A stretch of DNA of 64,000 nucleotides. It comes from Chionoecetes opilio. Taxonomy: Eukaryota; Arthropoda; Malacostraca; Decapoda; Majidae. Of this stretch, positions 46,736 through 60,128 are shown one piece after another. How positions within the stretch are numbered: the first letter of the stretch is position 1; each line of letters starts with the position of its first letter. The position numbers and the translations under genes were made by a program. The notes under the pieces are model-generated. The model had not been told where the DNA came from. It saw only the letters and a list, made by a program, of their open reading frames with translations, and did no database searches. The stretch is from positions 22,501 to 86,500 of the forward strand of contig JACEEZ010003535.1 of assembly GCA_016584305.1 (NCBI GenBank), written 5' to 3'.

Positions 46736-48869
46736 GGCTACAACAAGAGCTTCTGCTTGCATGCTGAGTAGCCAGTGTCTGCACAAAACTCAAGGATGTT
46801 GTGCATGTGACGCCTATAAAGTGTATGATGCTGAAACTTTGACATTATAAAACAGGTCATCATTGGTTTAGAGAGATAGGGTGAAAAGCAGTAGCTGTTA
46901 TAACGGATAATAATGCAATCCATAAGAAAGTTGTGTCATTCTTTGCTAGTCCCCCAAGGCTCTCACTGTTGATCCTCTCCCTGAACTGAAACAAAGGCCT
47001 CTTTTTCAATTTGACTCTGTTCGTCAATAAAACCCCATCACACCAGATCTTTCCTTGCATAAAAACATTCTGTGTCGAGCCATAAAATTACGAAAAGTAC
47101 TGAATATACCAAATTATTTAGTCGACAAGGATACTAAACGGTTATATCTATAAAATATGTTATATATATTAATATTCGTCTATAGGTAGCCAAATTATAA
47201 TGCAAATTATGTAATGGGTCTCAAGAGGTTAATAGCATAAAAAATAAGTGGCTGGGCAAAACTATTCTGGCAAATGCATGAGTTCCCATCATTTAACATT
47301 ATGAAAATAACAGTCAAAGATGATATTCAGGGTGCCCCATTGACCACTCTACACAAGCTTCACACCCTGGCACCACGCTCCCTTTTAAAACATGGATATA
47401 ACTTCACAAAATACTTTACAAAAACTCTTTCTCCATCTAATCAGAAAGGGACTAAATGTAACTTGAGCCCTGCAAATTACAGTGAAGACATGATGCAAGC
47501 ACTGCTAGCCTTAGAGAAACAGAGATGTTTGACAAACTTTGCAAAATACATGCCTACATTTCACACCTGGAGGACAATACTCACCACACTGAAGAGATGG
47601 CGAGGCAGGCGCTTCAGTGCGAGCTACGGATTGCCTCAAGCACGTCAGCTTGCTGTAACAAAATATTTATATGGTTTATATGGCAGGAGTCCAGTGTCCC
47701 GAGCAGAGTGGTGGCGGTGAGGAAAGTGGGGTTTCGGGCATTCTTGAAGAGAATAACCTTCCGTCCGATAGTCCCCCAACACCCCTCTGCCGGAGCCACT
47801 GGACCCCGCAGGTGGAGGCCCGGGGGCGGCGCACCCTGGCCCGGAGGAGTGAGGGCCAGTGGTGCCCCGCCCTGTGAAGACGACGTGCCTGCGCTAACAC
47901 AACAGCTCACAGCTCACTCGCTTCGCGGCTACACTCTGAAACAAAGACACACACTTAATTAATGCAAGATTCTAAACAGTATACACCATTCACCATCACA
48001 AAAAAGGGTCCAAAAAATACATATTATATATTAGTCTGCCCTTCCCCAAGACTCGTTTCTTTTACGTAAGGTAGAACATACGACTGTAAGAAAATAAGGA
48101 AGCTACAAACAGTCTAAAGAGAGTACAGTATTATTAGACTGGCTAAAAGAGGCCGTGAGACTTCTACACGTGGTAGTTCCTGTTACTTATAAACATTACC
48201 TGTCCTACATAACACGACCTACTCCACACTACCTTCTACAACCAAATATTTTCTTTTTTATTGTAAAGTAACTGTAATTATCGAAATAATCAAATTATAT
48301 ACGTACTGAATATTCATTATTCCTCTACCTTCATTTTTGACTTGATTATGTTTGATCTTGTTTAGTTTGCCCACTATTGCGTGAAATCCTGTAGACCCTC
48401 CATTCATCTCTCTTATTTCACTGGTTTCACAGCTTAACTGCTGCCCTGATAAATTCATTAAATTCATGTTTTAACGCCTCACGCCTTCACATGCCATGCC
48501 CAAGCTAAAATCCACGCAAACAGGGTCATGAGGCCACTCTTCCCTCACTAGGCCATCTACATGCGCTGACAGCCATAGTATCAGCCACTGTATGAAGCTC
48601 ACCTGTGTGCGTCACTGCCACCTGCACCGCCGCTACATGCCACTATGCAACCCGGGGCGTTTCTTAGGAATAATCTCAACACATACGAATTAACGGTGAT
48701 TATAATTTCCAAGTATAATAATGAACTTATGCCGAAAATTGATTGATGAAAATAAAGTAAACCTTTATAGTTTATTTATCAGTTAGGTAGGCTAAACCAG
48801 TGCTCTTCAATCTATTTTGATGTCGTTATTTTTTATTTTTTTATTTTTTTATTTTTTAGGGGGGGGGCA

Positions 48870-49026
<157 letters not shown>

Positions 49027-49474
49027 TTTGGCTCCCCCTTTTTCAATTTCTGGGTACGCCACTGTGTATAACTACATGGAGAGAGGGAGAGAGAGAGAGA
49101 GAGTGTGTGTGTGTGTGTATGCTATAGGTGCCTTGCACTGACGTCACGTGCAAGGCACCTATAGCTATAGGTACCTTGCACCGTTGCACGTGACGTCACA
49201 GCCCTTGTTGTGGCTGCGACCACTGATCTATATAACATGGATCGCGGAAGCCTGGCTCAGCACTGGTTCCAACTGTCCGCCATCTTGTCGTAACCAAAAC
49301 AAAGCCTTGTTTCTGCGGCTCGCGTTGCTGTCTGGCTGTGTTATCGCCTCGTCATGCCAAGCTGTGCTTGCTGTCTGGCTGTGTTATCACCTCGTCATGC
49401 CAAGCTGTGCTGCTATGTCCTGTACAAACAGACCAGGACCTGGAAGTGGCAAATCTTTCCACCTGTGAGTAACA

Positions 49475-49645
49475 CCACACACACACACACTCACCCACCG
49501 CACACACACACACCCACCACACACACCCACCACACACACACACCCACCACACACACACACGCACCCACCACACACACACGCACGCACCCACCACACACCC
49601 ACGCACCCACCCACACACCCACACCCACACACACCCAGACACCCA
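49475..49645 (+). repeat. (CA)n / CACCCAC repeat
   Basis: CA repeats with interspersed CACCCACCA, inside the TIR element. Confidence 0.93.
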
Positions 49646-50045
49646 AGTTGTTTCGTAGTCTAAATGAAACCATAGTCGTTTCGTACACTCAGCTCAGAGT
49701 TGAACTTGACTACTAGAGTTACGAAACGACACCAGGTATGTACGAAAATACTCAAAATCAGTGTACGAAACTAACTACTTTCAATTCAATATACCTAATT
49801 AAGAAAGGTTTTTTTATTAGGCCAAAGGTTTTTGATTAATTTAAACTTCCTGTAATCCCCGAGAGTAGCTTCTATGGACCACTGTGGCCCGCGCCGTACC
49901 CGTGGCCGCGGCGGTACGGGGCTGACGCCGTTATAGTGGACGAGAACTGCGCGTTCGCTCATTAGGTCAGACACACACACACTCGGTGGTTCGCTCATTA
50001 GGTCTGTACACTGCACTCTTAGCCTCTCGCTTTACCATATACACC

Positions 50046-50365
50046 ACACCTGTCACTACACACTTGTACGGCCTCGCAACACACCTGTCACTACACACCT
50101 GTACGGCCTCGCAACACACCTGTCACTACACACCTGTACGGCCTCGCAAAACACCTGTCACTACACACCTGTACGGCCTCGCAACACACCTGTCACTACA
50201 CACCTGTACGGCCTCGCAACACACCTGTCACTATACACCTGTACGGCCTCGCAAGGCACCTGTCACTACACACCTGTACGGCCTCGCAACACACCTGTCA
50301 CTACACACCTGTACGGCCTCGCAAGACACCTGTCACTACACACCTGTACGGCCTCGCAACACACC
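50046..50365 (+). repeat. 35-bp minisatellite, about nine units
   Basis: Units of ACACCTGTCACTACACACCT plus GTACGGCCTCGCAAC, differing at one or two positions. Because 35 is not divisible by three the reading frame cycles across units, so the open frame has no coding meaning. It lies inside the TIR element. Confidence 0.95.
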
Positions 50366-50429
50366 TGTTGTCTGTGTATCACCGTAAATAAATGACTTGG
50401 AAGGTTCGACGATGCACTAGGTTGGAAGT

Positions 50430-50540
50430 TTAGTAGTAGTAGTAGTAGGTGTTAATAGTAGTTGTAGGTGGTAATAGTAGTACTAGGTGGTAATAGTAGT
50501 AGTAGTAGTAGGTGTTAATAGTAGTAGTAGGTGGTAATAT
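50430..50540 (+). repeat. (AGT)n-rich imperfect microsatellite
   Basis: Repeated TAGTAGTAGTAGGTG and GTTAATAGTAG units within the right part of the TIR element. Confidence 0.9.
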
Positions 50541-51529
50541 AGGCTATCACATGCCAGCAGCCAACACCCAGCCACTGCCTGGCCGGCCCATGTATTTGTT
50601 TTGGTTATTTCAAGATGGCGGCTGGTGACTTCAGTATCTCGGCCACAGCTAGCCCAGATCCGCGATCCATGTTATATAGATCAGTGGCTGCGACAGGCGC
50701 GGGAGATGCGACCTGGAAAACCAACAAACTCCACTTGCCGCCCGTGTTTGCCAGCTTATGGTAATTTTCCCCTACCAAATATATGTTTATCAGTATAAAA
50801 AATATACTGTTATCTTCGGAAATGTTTGTTCTATAATATTATCAAACAAAAAACCGTAAAACACACTAAATAAATGCCATTATGAGACCCTCAAGAAATA
50901 TGCATGAACTTAATATTCACCAGCGCCAGCTCCCATTTAATATTTTGTGGGAAAATATTTTACATGGAGAATATCAATAGAAGCGGAATTTCATTAGCTC
51001 TCCATTGATATAATTCGTTATCTGATAAATGAATTACAACCATACATAAATTAGCGTTAACTAAATAAATAACATCATGAAATCGGGTAATTTTTCACGA
51101 TTGATGAGGTTATTTACTTAGTTAACGCTAATTTATGCATGCTGCTAATTCATTTATCAGATAACGAAATATATCAATGGAAAGCTAATGAAATTCAGCT
51201 TCTATTGATATTCTCCATGTAAAAAGTTTTCCCGCAAAATATTAAATGGCGAAGAGTTTAATAGAATATTAAGTTCATGCATATTTCTTGACAGTCTCAT
51301 AATGGCATTTATTTAGCGTGTTTTACGGTTTTTTATTTGATAATATTACAGAACAAACATTTCTAAGGATGACAGTATACCTTTTATACTGATAAACATA
51401 TATTTAGTAGGGGAAAATTACCATAAGCTGGCAAACACGGGCGGCAAGTGGAGTTTGTTGGTCCTCCAGCTCTCTCCGACGGCGGCATTTGGCTTGAAGA
51501 CGCTAGATCGTGACGTCAGTGCAAGGCAC

Positions 51530-52344
51530 CTATTGGCCAGTGAAGTGAATTAGTTTTGTGTATATTTGGCGACTTCTTACTCTAACTCTGTCCTGCTACA
51601 TGGCAGTGATCTGTTTCATAGTATAGTGATACATTACCTGCGAATAGTTTTCGGCAACTGCCTTACTTAGTAAGTGTAAGTGATTCACATGGGGCTCTGT
51701 GTCATACATATGGTCACTAAGATTAGAGAATCTTTTACTGACATAAGTCTGTAAGACTGCACTTACCACGTTATGGAAGTCCACTCTCCCCAGTGTAAAA
51801 TGTGGAGCTTTTGTACTGGCCATAATTTCTCTAAAAAGTTTTTCACTTGTTATACATATATCTATTACGTCGTCTGTATGATATATTAATCTTCCTTTGC
51901 TTTTAAGATAGATAAGGGAGTGGATGGAGGAGGCAGTGGCGTCTCTTAAGATAAAGCGTCAATACAGGCTTCGCAATGCAAAGATTTTCCAAGACTGTGC
52001 ATGACGAAGTCGGCAATGTAGGCAACAATTATGTTGGAGCACTTTGATAGGTGTGAAGCAGTGGGAATCTACACGTAATCATTTTCCTCTGTATTATCTG
52101 CATGTACTTTAGTTGTTTCATCTTTAACTCTGCTTTTCACAAGATAAGTGATTATAATCTTTACAGAATGCTGAGTCACTGCATCATTACACTGGCTAGT
52201 TACAGTTAGTATATTGGTACAGTTACCAGGGGGAGGCAGTTACCACTCGCAATATCTAGCATATCATTATGTACCAGCAACTTCTTATAGGCAGCAGAAA
52301 ACTGTCTAACTGTGGGATTATTATTGCATCCGCCATATGCCTAA
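51530..52344 (-). pseudogene. P-element-like transposase C-terminal fragment (unit B)
   Basis: Duplicate of 31276-32090, colinear with a constant offset of about 20,254. It carries the same in-frame stops and frameshift, so those lesions predate the duplication, plus an additional TAG at 51597-51599 where unit A has a sense codon. The fragment is inactive. The longest remaining frame is 51596-51823. Confidence 0.85.
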
Positions 52345-52829
52345 AGTCTAGTGCATGGTCAGGTCAGGGCTGAGCAAGGGAGCGGCTGTTGTTACCTGCT
52401 TTTTGCCAATGCCAGTATGGCCGCCGGCCGACCAGAATGACCTCACTTTTTCTGCGCCTCGGCCTCTCCTCTCATCCTACCTCCATGGTCCTAATAGTAG
52501 ACAAGATATCTTTCCCCCAGCCTGTTCGTACCTAGAACTAAAATAGGTACCCAGATATAAGCTCCGGCTTGGCACCCGCGTTCTGGGGTAAGAATATGTG
52601 TATGAAATGCTTGATGCTGGCCTAATAACCCTGGCAGTTGATAGCCATAAAGCCCGAAGCCTTTCCAAGTCAGGACTTTTCTTATGCTATCATCAAGGAT
52701 CTGTTGGCTCTACTATTGTGGTCTAAACAAAACAATCAACATAAGTTCCTATTTACTTAATAGTCTTCCTTCGATCCTACTCTTATGATGTGAGAATCAG
52801 GTCTTCCTCTTTCCAAGCATGTCTAAACA

Positions 52830-52953
<124 letters not shown>

Positions 52954-53409
52954 AAAACTAAAAAAAAAAAGGAATGGATATGTAGATGAAGTAGCTTTGG
53001 ATAAAGAATAAGAAAATGACCAAGTGATGATTAAAGATCTCATGACACAAAATCACGAAAGTTCGCTGTCCTCCTACGTGCGATTAAAATAAGATGAACT
53101 TGAAGATCATAGTAACTCAAATAATTTCACCGTAAGGACATCACCAAACACACACCGTTATTTGGGTACTCTTGATTGTTTAGTACAGTATATAATATAA
53201 TATAATCCTTTAAGCCCACTATCTTTCGTATGAGTTTTTTCGTAACCTCTAGCATGGCATTTTCTCATCAATATCAGATCGACTCCCTCACATGTCATCA
53301 TCTTATATAATGGCCAATATTTTCTGCTGCATAAATAGCCAATGTTCTCTGATTCTTGGAGAATAATAAAGTCAAACAAAAAAAATCACAAAAATGTCAT
53401 CATAGTATG

Positions 53410-54000
53410 CAGTGGCGGCTCGTGGCATAGGGCTGCGGAGCTGCAGCACCCCCAGACTCACTACCAGGTGTATGATGTCTTTAGAGACACATCAGAATTG
53501 ATACACTACTAACAAATATATCATAATAAAAAGTCATTATATGTTATTTTCAATACGTTACTAAGTGAATTTTCATTAAAACCAGACTTAAATGTAAGTT
53601 ACTTTCATATTTGCTGTACGATTCATATCTGTGCTGCCGCCGCGCCTTGTGAACGCCAGAAGCTGCAGCCGAGCCAGCTTTTTAGTCTCGTCCCCCAGCT
53701 TTTTAGTCTCGTCCCCAGTGCGTAAACGGTGTGCATAGTGATGGCGAGGGCGACGGCAAAATCAAGCGGTACTGACTTTATTTTCAAGTAATACTGTAAT
53801 TCTACCATCACCACCTCAGCCATCCCCTCTACTGCCAACACTACCACCCCCACCATCCCTTCTACCACCACCACTACTACCATGCCCTGAAATCCGTGAA
53901 CATCAACTACAACTCATACCTGAGATAGGTAAAATTTATGTATCCTACTGTTGTGTGAAGCTTGCAGTCCCCACTTTTATTTTATCACGAGCCGCCACTG
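53410..54000. mobile_element. hAT MITE (unit B)
   Basis: Partner of 34193-34785. Here both termini read CAGTGGCGGCTCGTG, and ATAGTATG flanks both sides (53402-53409, 54001-54008). Presence at the identical site in both units shows insertion before duplication. Confidence 0.92.
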
Positions 54001-54803
54001 ATAGTATGAATAAAATGAATATCAGGTCATTTATGTTACCAGTCACAAAGCCAAAAAAAGCCTCTTGTCTGAATGGGATGTTTCTCTTAATCTTGGTGAA
54101 TCTTGCTTTTCCATTTGCTCCGAAATTTGGTGATGCCAGCCAGCTTGGCGCTTCGCATTGAGAATCGTACACTATGACTGTACTTATGCCAAAAGTAACT
54201 GATATCTACTTTGCTTATGGCTTGCAAGCCTTCCAAACACGCGAGAAATTCATATCAGTCCTATTTTGGTCGATTTATGTTTCCACTTTCCACTATGCTG
54301 CGCAATGACCAGCTGCATGCATAACGGGGAGGATAACAGAAGCTTTCATGAACGCCATGCCCATTGTCTTGGACGTTCATAACAAGCACATCATTGATTT
54401 TTTAGTCATAAATCTACTTCGCTAAAAAATATCTCTCACATATATATATATATATATAATATGCACACATTTCTGAGAGCGGTTGCCATTAATATACACT
54501 GCAATGATATACTTCTTTTATGTGATAGATTACGATTACCTATTAGTTATACAACATAACAGGATCTCTCTGTGAGAGCTCTGTATGCCTTGTAACATTG
54601 CCTAAGGTAACCGTCATTTCCTCGATTAGTCAAATTCCTGACTTAGAACCTATTTCAACGATTATAACATGCATACAAGGTACACAAAATTCAGGAGACG
54701 TCAGTGATTGCTTTATTAATAATACATTTGCAAAACTTTCAGCTACACATGATTATCTCGAGTGCTCACTATCATTTGGCTACTATGCACACACCTCATG
54801 TAA

Positions 54804-55846
54804 GCCCGGTCAATTCATAAGCGAACCACGATGTACGCCAACAATTTGATTATGACGCTATGTTTAATTTACCACATAAACAACCAGTTCAGCCTACAAC
54901 AATTCACTCTGCTGTAGTATGTGTCATGATGTCGTAAGATGTCACGATGGAGTCATGACAGCTGTAAGACTACATCACGAAGGAAAATAACGGTCATTTT
55001 GTCGTCCCCCGATAGAGCTACGATAACCACGAATGGCCATGACGGTGCCCATGAACCCTACCCACGATAGCACGTCAATAGCGAGAGCCTCACACGTGGG
55101 TGGATGTTGCCATGGTAATGGAGAAGGAAGATAAAGATGGGAGAAACCCGGGTTGGGTACGTGTTGGTGATAGAGAAAGGGGGGAGGGGGTTGTAATAAA
55201 GAAAGGGGTGTTGGTGGGGAAACGGGGGGGAGGAGGGTTGGGGATGGAGAAGGCGTTGTGGTGTTGGTGGGGATATGTGTGGTTACAAGGGGGTGGGTGG
55301 CATCTTCACGTGTTTAGGGAGTTGGGGGGTTGGAAGTATGGGGAGGGTGGTGTCACCGCGTGATGGGAGTAGGGAGACGAGGGGGGGTGTCACCGCGTGG
55401 TGCGGGAGTATGGGGGTAGAGAGACGAGAGGGGGTGTCACCATGAGGTGAGGGAGGAGGGGGTAGGTAGTAGAGGGAGGGTGGAGGTGAATGAGAAAGGG
55501 GGGGAGGGCGGAAGGGGGTGGGAAAAAGGGGGGGAAGGTAGGGATGACAGCGCGCGTAACGATTTCTTATCGTCACGATAGACATAAGACGATCACGGTA
55601 GTGTCACGAAGCTGCTACATAGATAACGATAGCGTCACGATAGACTTACGATAGCGCTGCGTTGGGTACAAACATCGGGGAGCTTCCCGATTTTTTAGTG
55701 CACGCACTAACTTTTCGTGGCCTCGGCCGAGCGCGTCACGAGCGTCACGATCGGTCATGATGGACCCATAACCAGGACCATGACGGCGCTGCGCATTGCA
55801 TTGGTGGCGCCTTCGTGGTTCGATTATGGAATGTGTGACCGGGGCT
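54804..55846. mobile_element. Harbinger-like MITE (unit B), opposite orientation
   Basis: Right terminus (other strand) AGCCCCGGTCACACATTCCA matches the left terminus of 43037-44224, so the two copies are in opposite orientation. TAA flanks both sides (54801-54803, 55847-55849). Unit A (about 42865-42875) keeps the empty site CAAGTAACACAGAGG. The left arm (54804-55095) is more diverged with several small deletions. Confidence 0.87.
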
Positions 55847-56239
55847 TAACACAGAGGGACAGACCTGCCAAATAGTGAGCCTCCTGCAGCTTTGTGTAAA
55901 GTTAAAAGAGTTTCCTAAGAAAAATAAAAGAAAATGGATAACCAAAGAAAATATATAGGATAGACTGCAAGAAACCAAGAAAATGATAAGACAACGCTCA
56001 GACATCAATGGATCACAACACTCACCTAAAGTAGTGATGACGACGACCTCACCGACGTAAATGTTGCAGCATAGTATTACGCAGCGGGTGGTGCATATCG
56101 TGATGCAAAAATGACGAACACTACGCTACGGTACCTTAAAATATTTCTAAACAAAAACGTTTGATGTTTGATGTTTGAAGAATTTCGTCAGTTATCGACG
56201 CAGCTGAGATGGATCTCCGCTGTAACCAGACAGCTCTCT

Positions 56240-56485
56240 CACAGACTACCGGGGCCTACCCCTAGAGAGCTGTCTGCTAGTGCTTATAGTGTTTGCCGAA
56301 GCCAGCACCCCGGGAGGCGGGTTACAAACCCCCGGCTAACACCCGGAACCCATTCACTGGTGGGTGGACAGGGGCTCGGATTTCAAGGAATCAGCCCAAC
56401 TGTTTCCGCTCAGCCCGGGGATCGAACCCAGGACTTCTCAGTTGTGAACCGAGCGTGCTTCCCCTACACCACGGAGTACCAAATG
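56240..56485 (-). mobile_element. tRNA-derived SINE
   Basis: On the minus strand an A box TGGTGTAGGGG (complement of 56461-56471) and a B box GTTCGATCC (complement of 56419-56427) lie at tRNA-like spacing. A body of about 170 bp rich in CCCGGG and ACCCGCC motifs follows. The body ends near the outer edge of duplication unit B. It lacks an obvious A-tail and may be truncated. Confidence 0.78.
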
Positions 56486-56489
56486 TTTA

Positions 56490-57530
56490 AACATGTTTAA
56501 ACGAAATCAATCAGCCACTTGTGTCCACTAATAATAATGAGCCACAGCTAGTGGCCCCGGAATCAGCAGTGGTGGTGGGGGAGTGTCCCGATGTTAAAAT
56601 CAGCTTGTGCCGCCTTGTATTAATCAAGACCAATGAATAAAGCGTAATAGTCCACTTTGACTACTCCACCATTCTTCTATATCTATGCCTTTCTCAATAG
56701 CAATGGTCTGTCACTACTATCTAAAGTTCAAGTATGTTGTGTTATTCCTACTAGTATCCACAACGCATATGTATCGACACACAGGGCCCCTGTGTTTGCC
56801 GCAGCACCACTGCACCGTACCACGGCCTTCTTTGTATAAGAAGGCCGTGACCGTACACGGTTTGTTTAAATCGCCTTTGACTGGTTGGCTCCGCAGCATC
56901 TGCAATAAAAGCTGAACAAAATTTGATAACACGGATGTGCATGATTTGTATTCTTTAAATGACTAAAACATCGTATTTTAATGTAGCTAAATATATGAAA
57001 TGTGTGAGTCACCTGAGTGACTTATGAATTAGTCAAAATTAAGAGCTTTTAATAAGCTTTAATTGGTAGCCATATGTCCCTTAACACTCGAATGTTTCTA
57101 TATAAAATTACGTTGATAAATGCATTAGTTTGCTCAAACTCCTTAGCAATATTAGCACCATTAAGGTTGTACTGCAAACAAAGCAGATAAGTACCCTGAT
57201 AATTTCCCATGATGCACCGCGTCCTCCCAGCTGATGGATGAGGCTTCGTCCGAGCGAGACTGTCACTCCGAGTTTGTCGACAGTGTTTGATCACAGTGTG
57301 TATAATGGAGACATGCCTCACCACCCCTGCATCATTGTAAGTAGTTCCTTGACTTTCTTGGTAATGAAATATAAACCTTGGCCGGTAGCAAAGTATTTAG
57401 GCCACATGGATTCCTGAATCACCTCAGGTATTTAGTTTTGTTTTGTTTTTTGTGGATTAGTGTTGTTGTGCGAAATGCTCAGTAGTGAGTGACTTGGGTG
57501 TGATTCATTGCGTGAATGTTCCAAGGCGAG
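56490..57530. other. No recognised gene; weak signals only
   Basis: Short frames of 60-91 codons match nothing I recognise. An ATG at 57306 is followed by 11 codons and a good donor-like sequence CATTGTAAGT (57335-57344), which could be a small first exon, but there is no supporting downstream exon. Confidence 0.25.
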
Positions 57531-57533
57531 GCA

Positions 57534-57785
57534 TGAAGGGACACGTGGCCAGACTTATGGGTTTATTTATATTGCTGGTAAGAAGGAAAGATGGAGGTAG
57601 ATAGACAAAGACGGAAAAGTTTGACCAGAGTGGGTGCAAGCACGAAAGTACAGTTTTTGAAACCAATAGGAGGCACTCTGTCAGGAATGTAAGCCTTCCG
57701 AGGATTAAGTCCAATGAGGGCATAGAACACATCATTAAGAAGGATCTTAATAACAGGCATAATAGTATATGTAGTCAGAGGCAGG
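57534..57785 (-). pseudogene. LINE RT N-terminal fragment
   Basis: The minus-strand frames contain ALIGLNPRKAYIPDRVPP followed by LAPTLVKLFRLCLSTSIFP, the N-terminal RT signature of many LINEs (I..L...KA.G.D.IP, then L...L..LF...L....FP..WK). There is at least one frameshift and only about 250 bp remain. It directly abuts the CAGGG-type end of the hAT sequence at 57788, suggesting the hAT element inserted into this LINE. Confidence 0.65.
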
Positions 57786-58341
57786 GGCAGGGCCGGATCA
57801 AGAGCTGTGGGGGCCCTGGGGCACAGCATTTGTGGGGGCCCTATATTCCCACGAAAATTAAGCCCTTTTGTGGGTATTTTGAGGCCTATGTTTGGCAAAG
57901 AACTATTAATGCATAGACTGGTATTCAGAGATAAAGGATGAAACAGAGACAGGCAAATATGTTTTGGTTTTGTAGCTTGCCAATGTTTTTAATATTACTG
58001 CTTAAAGCTAATATACATATGTAGAGATGGAAGAGTTATACAAATACTGTAGGCCTACGTGTTAATTTCACATACACACCCATGATTACAAGAAATACAA
58101 TAAAAGAAAAATAAGTATATATATAAGACTGGATCTTAACTCACCATCCATGCGCACTGCGTACTGTTGCTCTTGCACCATCATACTAACTCTTAACTGA
58201 AATCAGTAATTTCTTTTCAAGTGCATAAATAAATATTTTTCTAAAAAACAGAAATATTTTAGTAAATACAGCAGCTTGTAAAATTAGATTCCGTAAGCAT
58301 CAAAGAAGCTTTTACCATATATTTTCATGTAGATCAATTAT

Positions 58342-60079
58342 TTACATGAACAATGCAGGTTTACGTACTTTCTGACTGGCAAATGTTTCAATTACCGTTT
58401 GAAAATCCATTTCACGAAGGATATCACTTTCAATGCTCATTATAGCCAACCATGAGAGACGACTCTGACTCATTGATGTTTTTAGTCTGTTCTTTATTAT
58501 TTTCATCTTGGAAAATGATCTTTCACCATTACAGTTGGTGTATAATTAATACTAAGTAGATTCTCAACAGTATTTCAACATTGCGAAAAGCTGCCTGCAA
58601 GCCACTATCAAGTAGAATTTTGTAGAAGTAGAGTTCTTTTGGCCATGGGATACTTTCATTGTACTCTTTTATGTGCAGTTTTACAAATTCAGCAAAATGA
58701 ATTAGTTCATCTTCGAGAGTGGACTCTAGGTCATTTTTCAAATGATTTTTGTAAAAACTCACAAGACTAGCTGCACCTGAACTGATTTCGTCAGGATTCA
58801 TATCTTCCAGGCGACTGAGGAATCCAAAACGCTCACATACAATATCATAAGCAGCTATTCTGTCATTCAGAGATTGGACAAACTGGTCAATACCTGGAAT
58901 GAAGCTGTTTGTACGAAACTTTGCCTTCGGACTCATCTGGGCATCCTCTGCTTTACCATAATCCAGTGGATTAAGACGCACATTTCGCACACGATGACGA
59001 ACCTCACCATACTCTTTTGTTCCAAACAGTCTGGTTCCAGCTGCTTCATATTCATCCTATTTTTCTCTCTTTGTTTCAATAAATGTTTTCAGAGACTTCA
59101 GTGCCTTTACTGCAGTACTGAAAACCATGTTAGGATCTTGTAGAATGTGGTTTGTTGCATTGAATCTTTCTAAAATTTCATTCCAAAATGAAGCATAAAT
59201 TGCTGTTTCTAATTTATCCATCTTTTCATATAGATTACTAGCTTCATTTCGAACCACAGCCTTGTTTTCCTCATCAGTCATAATGTCATCAAGAGCCTCT
59301 CTTATCTCTCTGTAGCCATGCACTAAGGCCTTTGTTGCATCAGCTCTGCAAGACCAACGAGTTTCACTTAGTCGCTTGGGAACATACAACTGCTTATCCG
59401 TGTTTGTTAATTTGTCTTTGAGAGCAGCTATAGCGTGCCGTGGATGCTGTGAAAAACACATACAGTTGCTGAACGAAATCAAAGTAGGCTATGTAGTAAA
59501 TAGCTGCAGAACATGTATTAGCTGCTGCCTTTCCAACTAAATTTAGGGAATGCCCACAACATGGCACAAACTCTGCTAATGAATTTTTTTCTTTGATAAG
59601 TGCTTGCATTCCATTGTACTTTCCGCTCATATTTGCAGCATTATCATAGGACTGCCCCCTGCAATCTTTGATATCAGTTTTGTGGCCCTCTAAAAACTCA
59701 AACAGGGCATTGACCATATCGGCACCAGTGTGACCTCGATTGTCCATGAATGTCAGGAACCTTTCCTTTGGCAATGTGTCTTCCATATAGCGTATGACCA
59801 AATTTAGTTGATCAATGTAAGCCTCATCTGGGGTTGAGTCAAGAGAAATGGAATAATATTTTGATATCTTGATTCTTGCTATTATTTCCTTCAGCATAAA
59901 AGTTCACCCATTATTCCAATTATTTCTTCACAAATTGTAGATGAGAGATAATTGGTGTGACCTCGTCCTTTATTTGCATGCAGTTTGATGTGAGCTGCAA
60001 AAAATGGATCATACTCTGATAGGAGTTCCTGTATGCCAAGATAATTTCCATTTCCTTGAGAACCAATCACTTCATCTAG

Positions 60080-60080
<1 letters not shown>
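58342..60080 (-). pseudogene. hAT transposase (ZMYM/DUF4371-like), frame-broken
   Basis: From high to low coordinate: a segment with KGRGHTNYLSSTICEEII (59900-60000), YYSISLDSTPDEAYIDQL with a catalytic Asp, a QSYDNAANMSGKYNG motif, CCGHSLNLVGKAA, LSETRWSCRADA, then a helical region. The C-terminal hAT dimerisation motif is NCNGERSFSKMKIIKNRLK, ending at a stop at 58342. This is the DUF4371 plus hAT-C architecture seen in ZMYM1-like and related transposase-derived proteins. Breaks include a stop near 59896, a frame change near 59440-59480, a stop at 59057 and a frameshift near 58535. The N terminus is cut by the poly(A)-tailed LINE. Most of the protein is still readable, so decay is recent, or some breaks are sequencing errors. 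Confidence 0.85.

Positions 60081-60125
<45 letters not shown>
60081..60125 (-). other. Poly(T), poly(A) tail of a minus-strand LINE
   Basis: About 45 consecutive T. On the minus strand this is the A-tail of the LINE fragment 60126-60650, at its junction with the hAT gene. Confidence 0.85.

Positions 60126-60128
<3 letters not shown>

Larger units (their letters stand above)
49221..50686. mobile_element. 1466-bp TIR element with 8-bp TSD, unit B only
   Basis: Termini are perfect inverted repeats beginning CACTGATCTATATAACATGG and continuing ATCGCGG. Imperfect similarity extends further (CCGCCATCTTG and AACCAAAACAAA in both arms). The 8-bp repeat GCTGCGAC lies at 49213-49220 and 50687-50694, and unit A (30411-30418) has a single copy, the empty site. 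No transposase is present; the interior is CA-, AGT- and minisatellite-rich. An 8-bp target with ends beginning CA fits a hAT or P-type nonautonomous element. Confidence 0.9.
49124..51533. mobile_element. Foldback element (unit B), interrupted by 49221-50686
   Basis: Same foldback as 30336-31279, with a 1466-bp TIR element inserted near the outer end of its left arm. Without the insert it is about 936 bp. Both outer ends, ATAGGTGCCTTGCACTGA and the complement, are intact. Confidence 0.9.

Noticed and set aside
57306..57344. First exon of a host gene (ATG with downstream donor)
   Set aside because: Only about 33 coding bases before GTAAGT and no supporting acceptor or domain found; kept only as a weak note.
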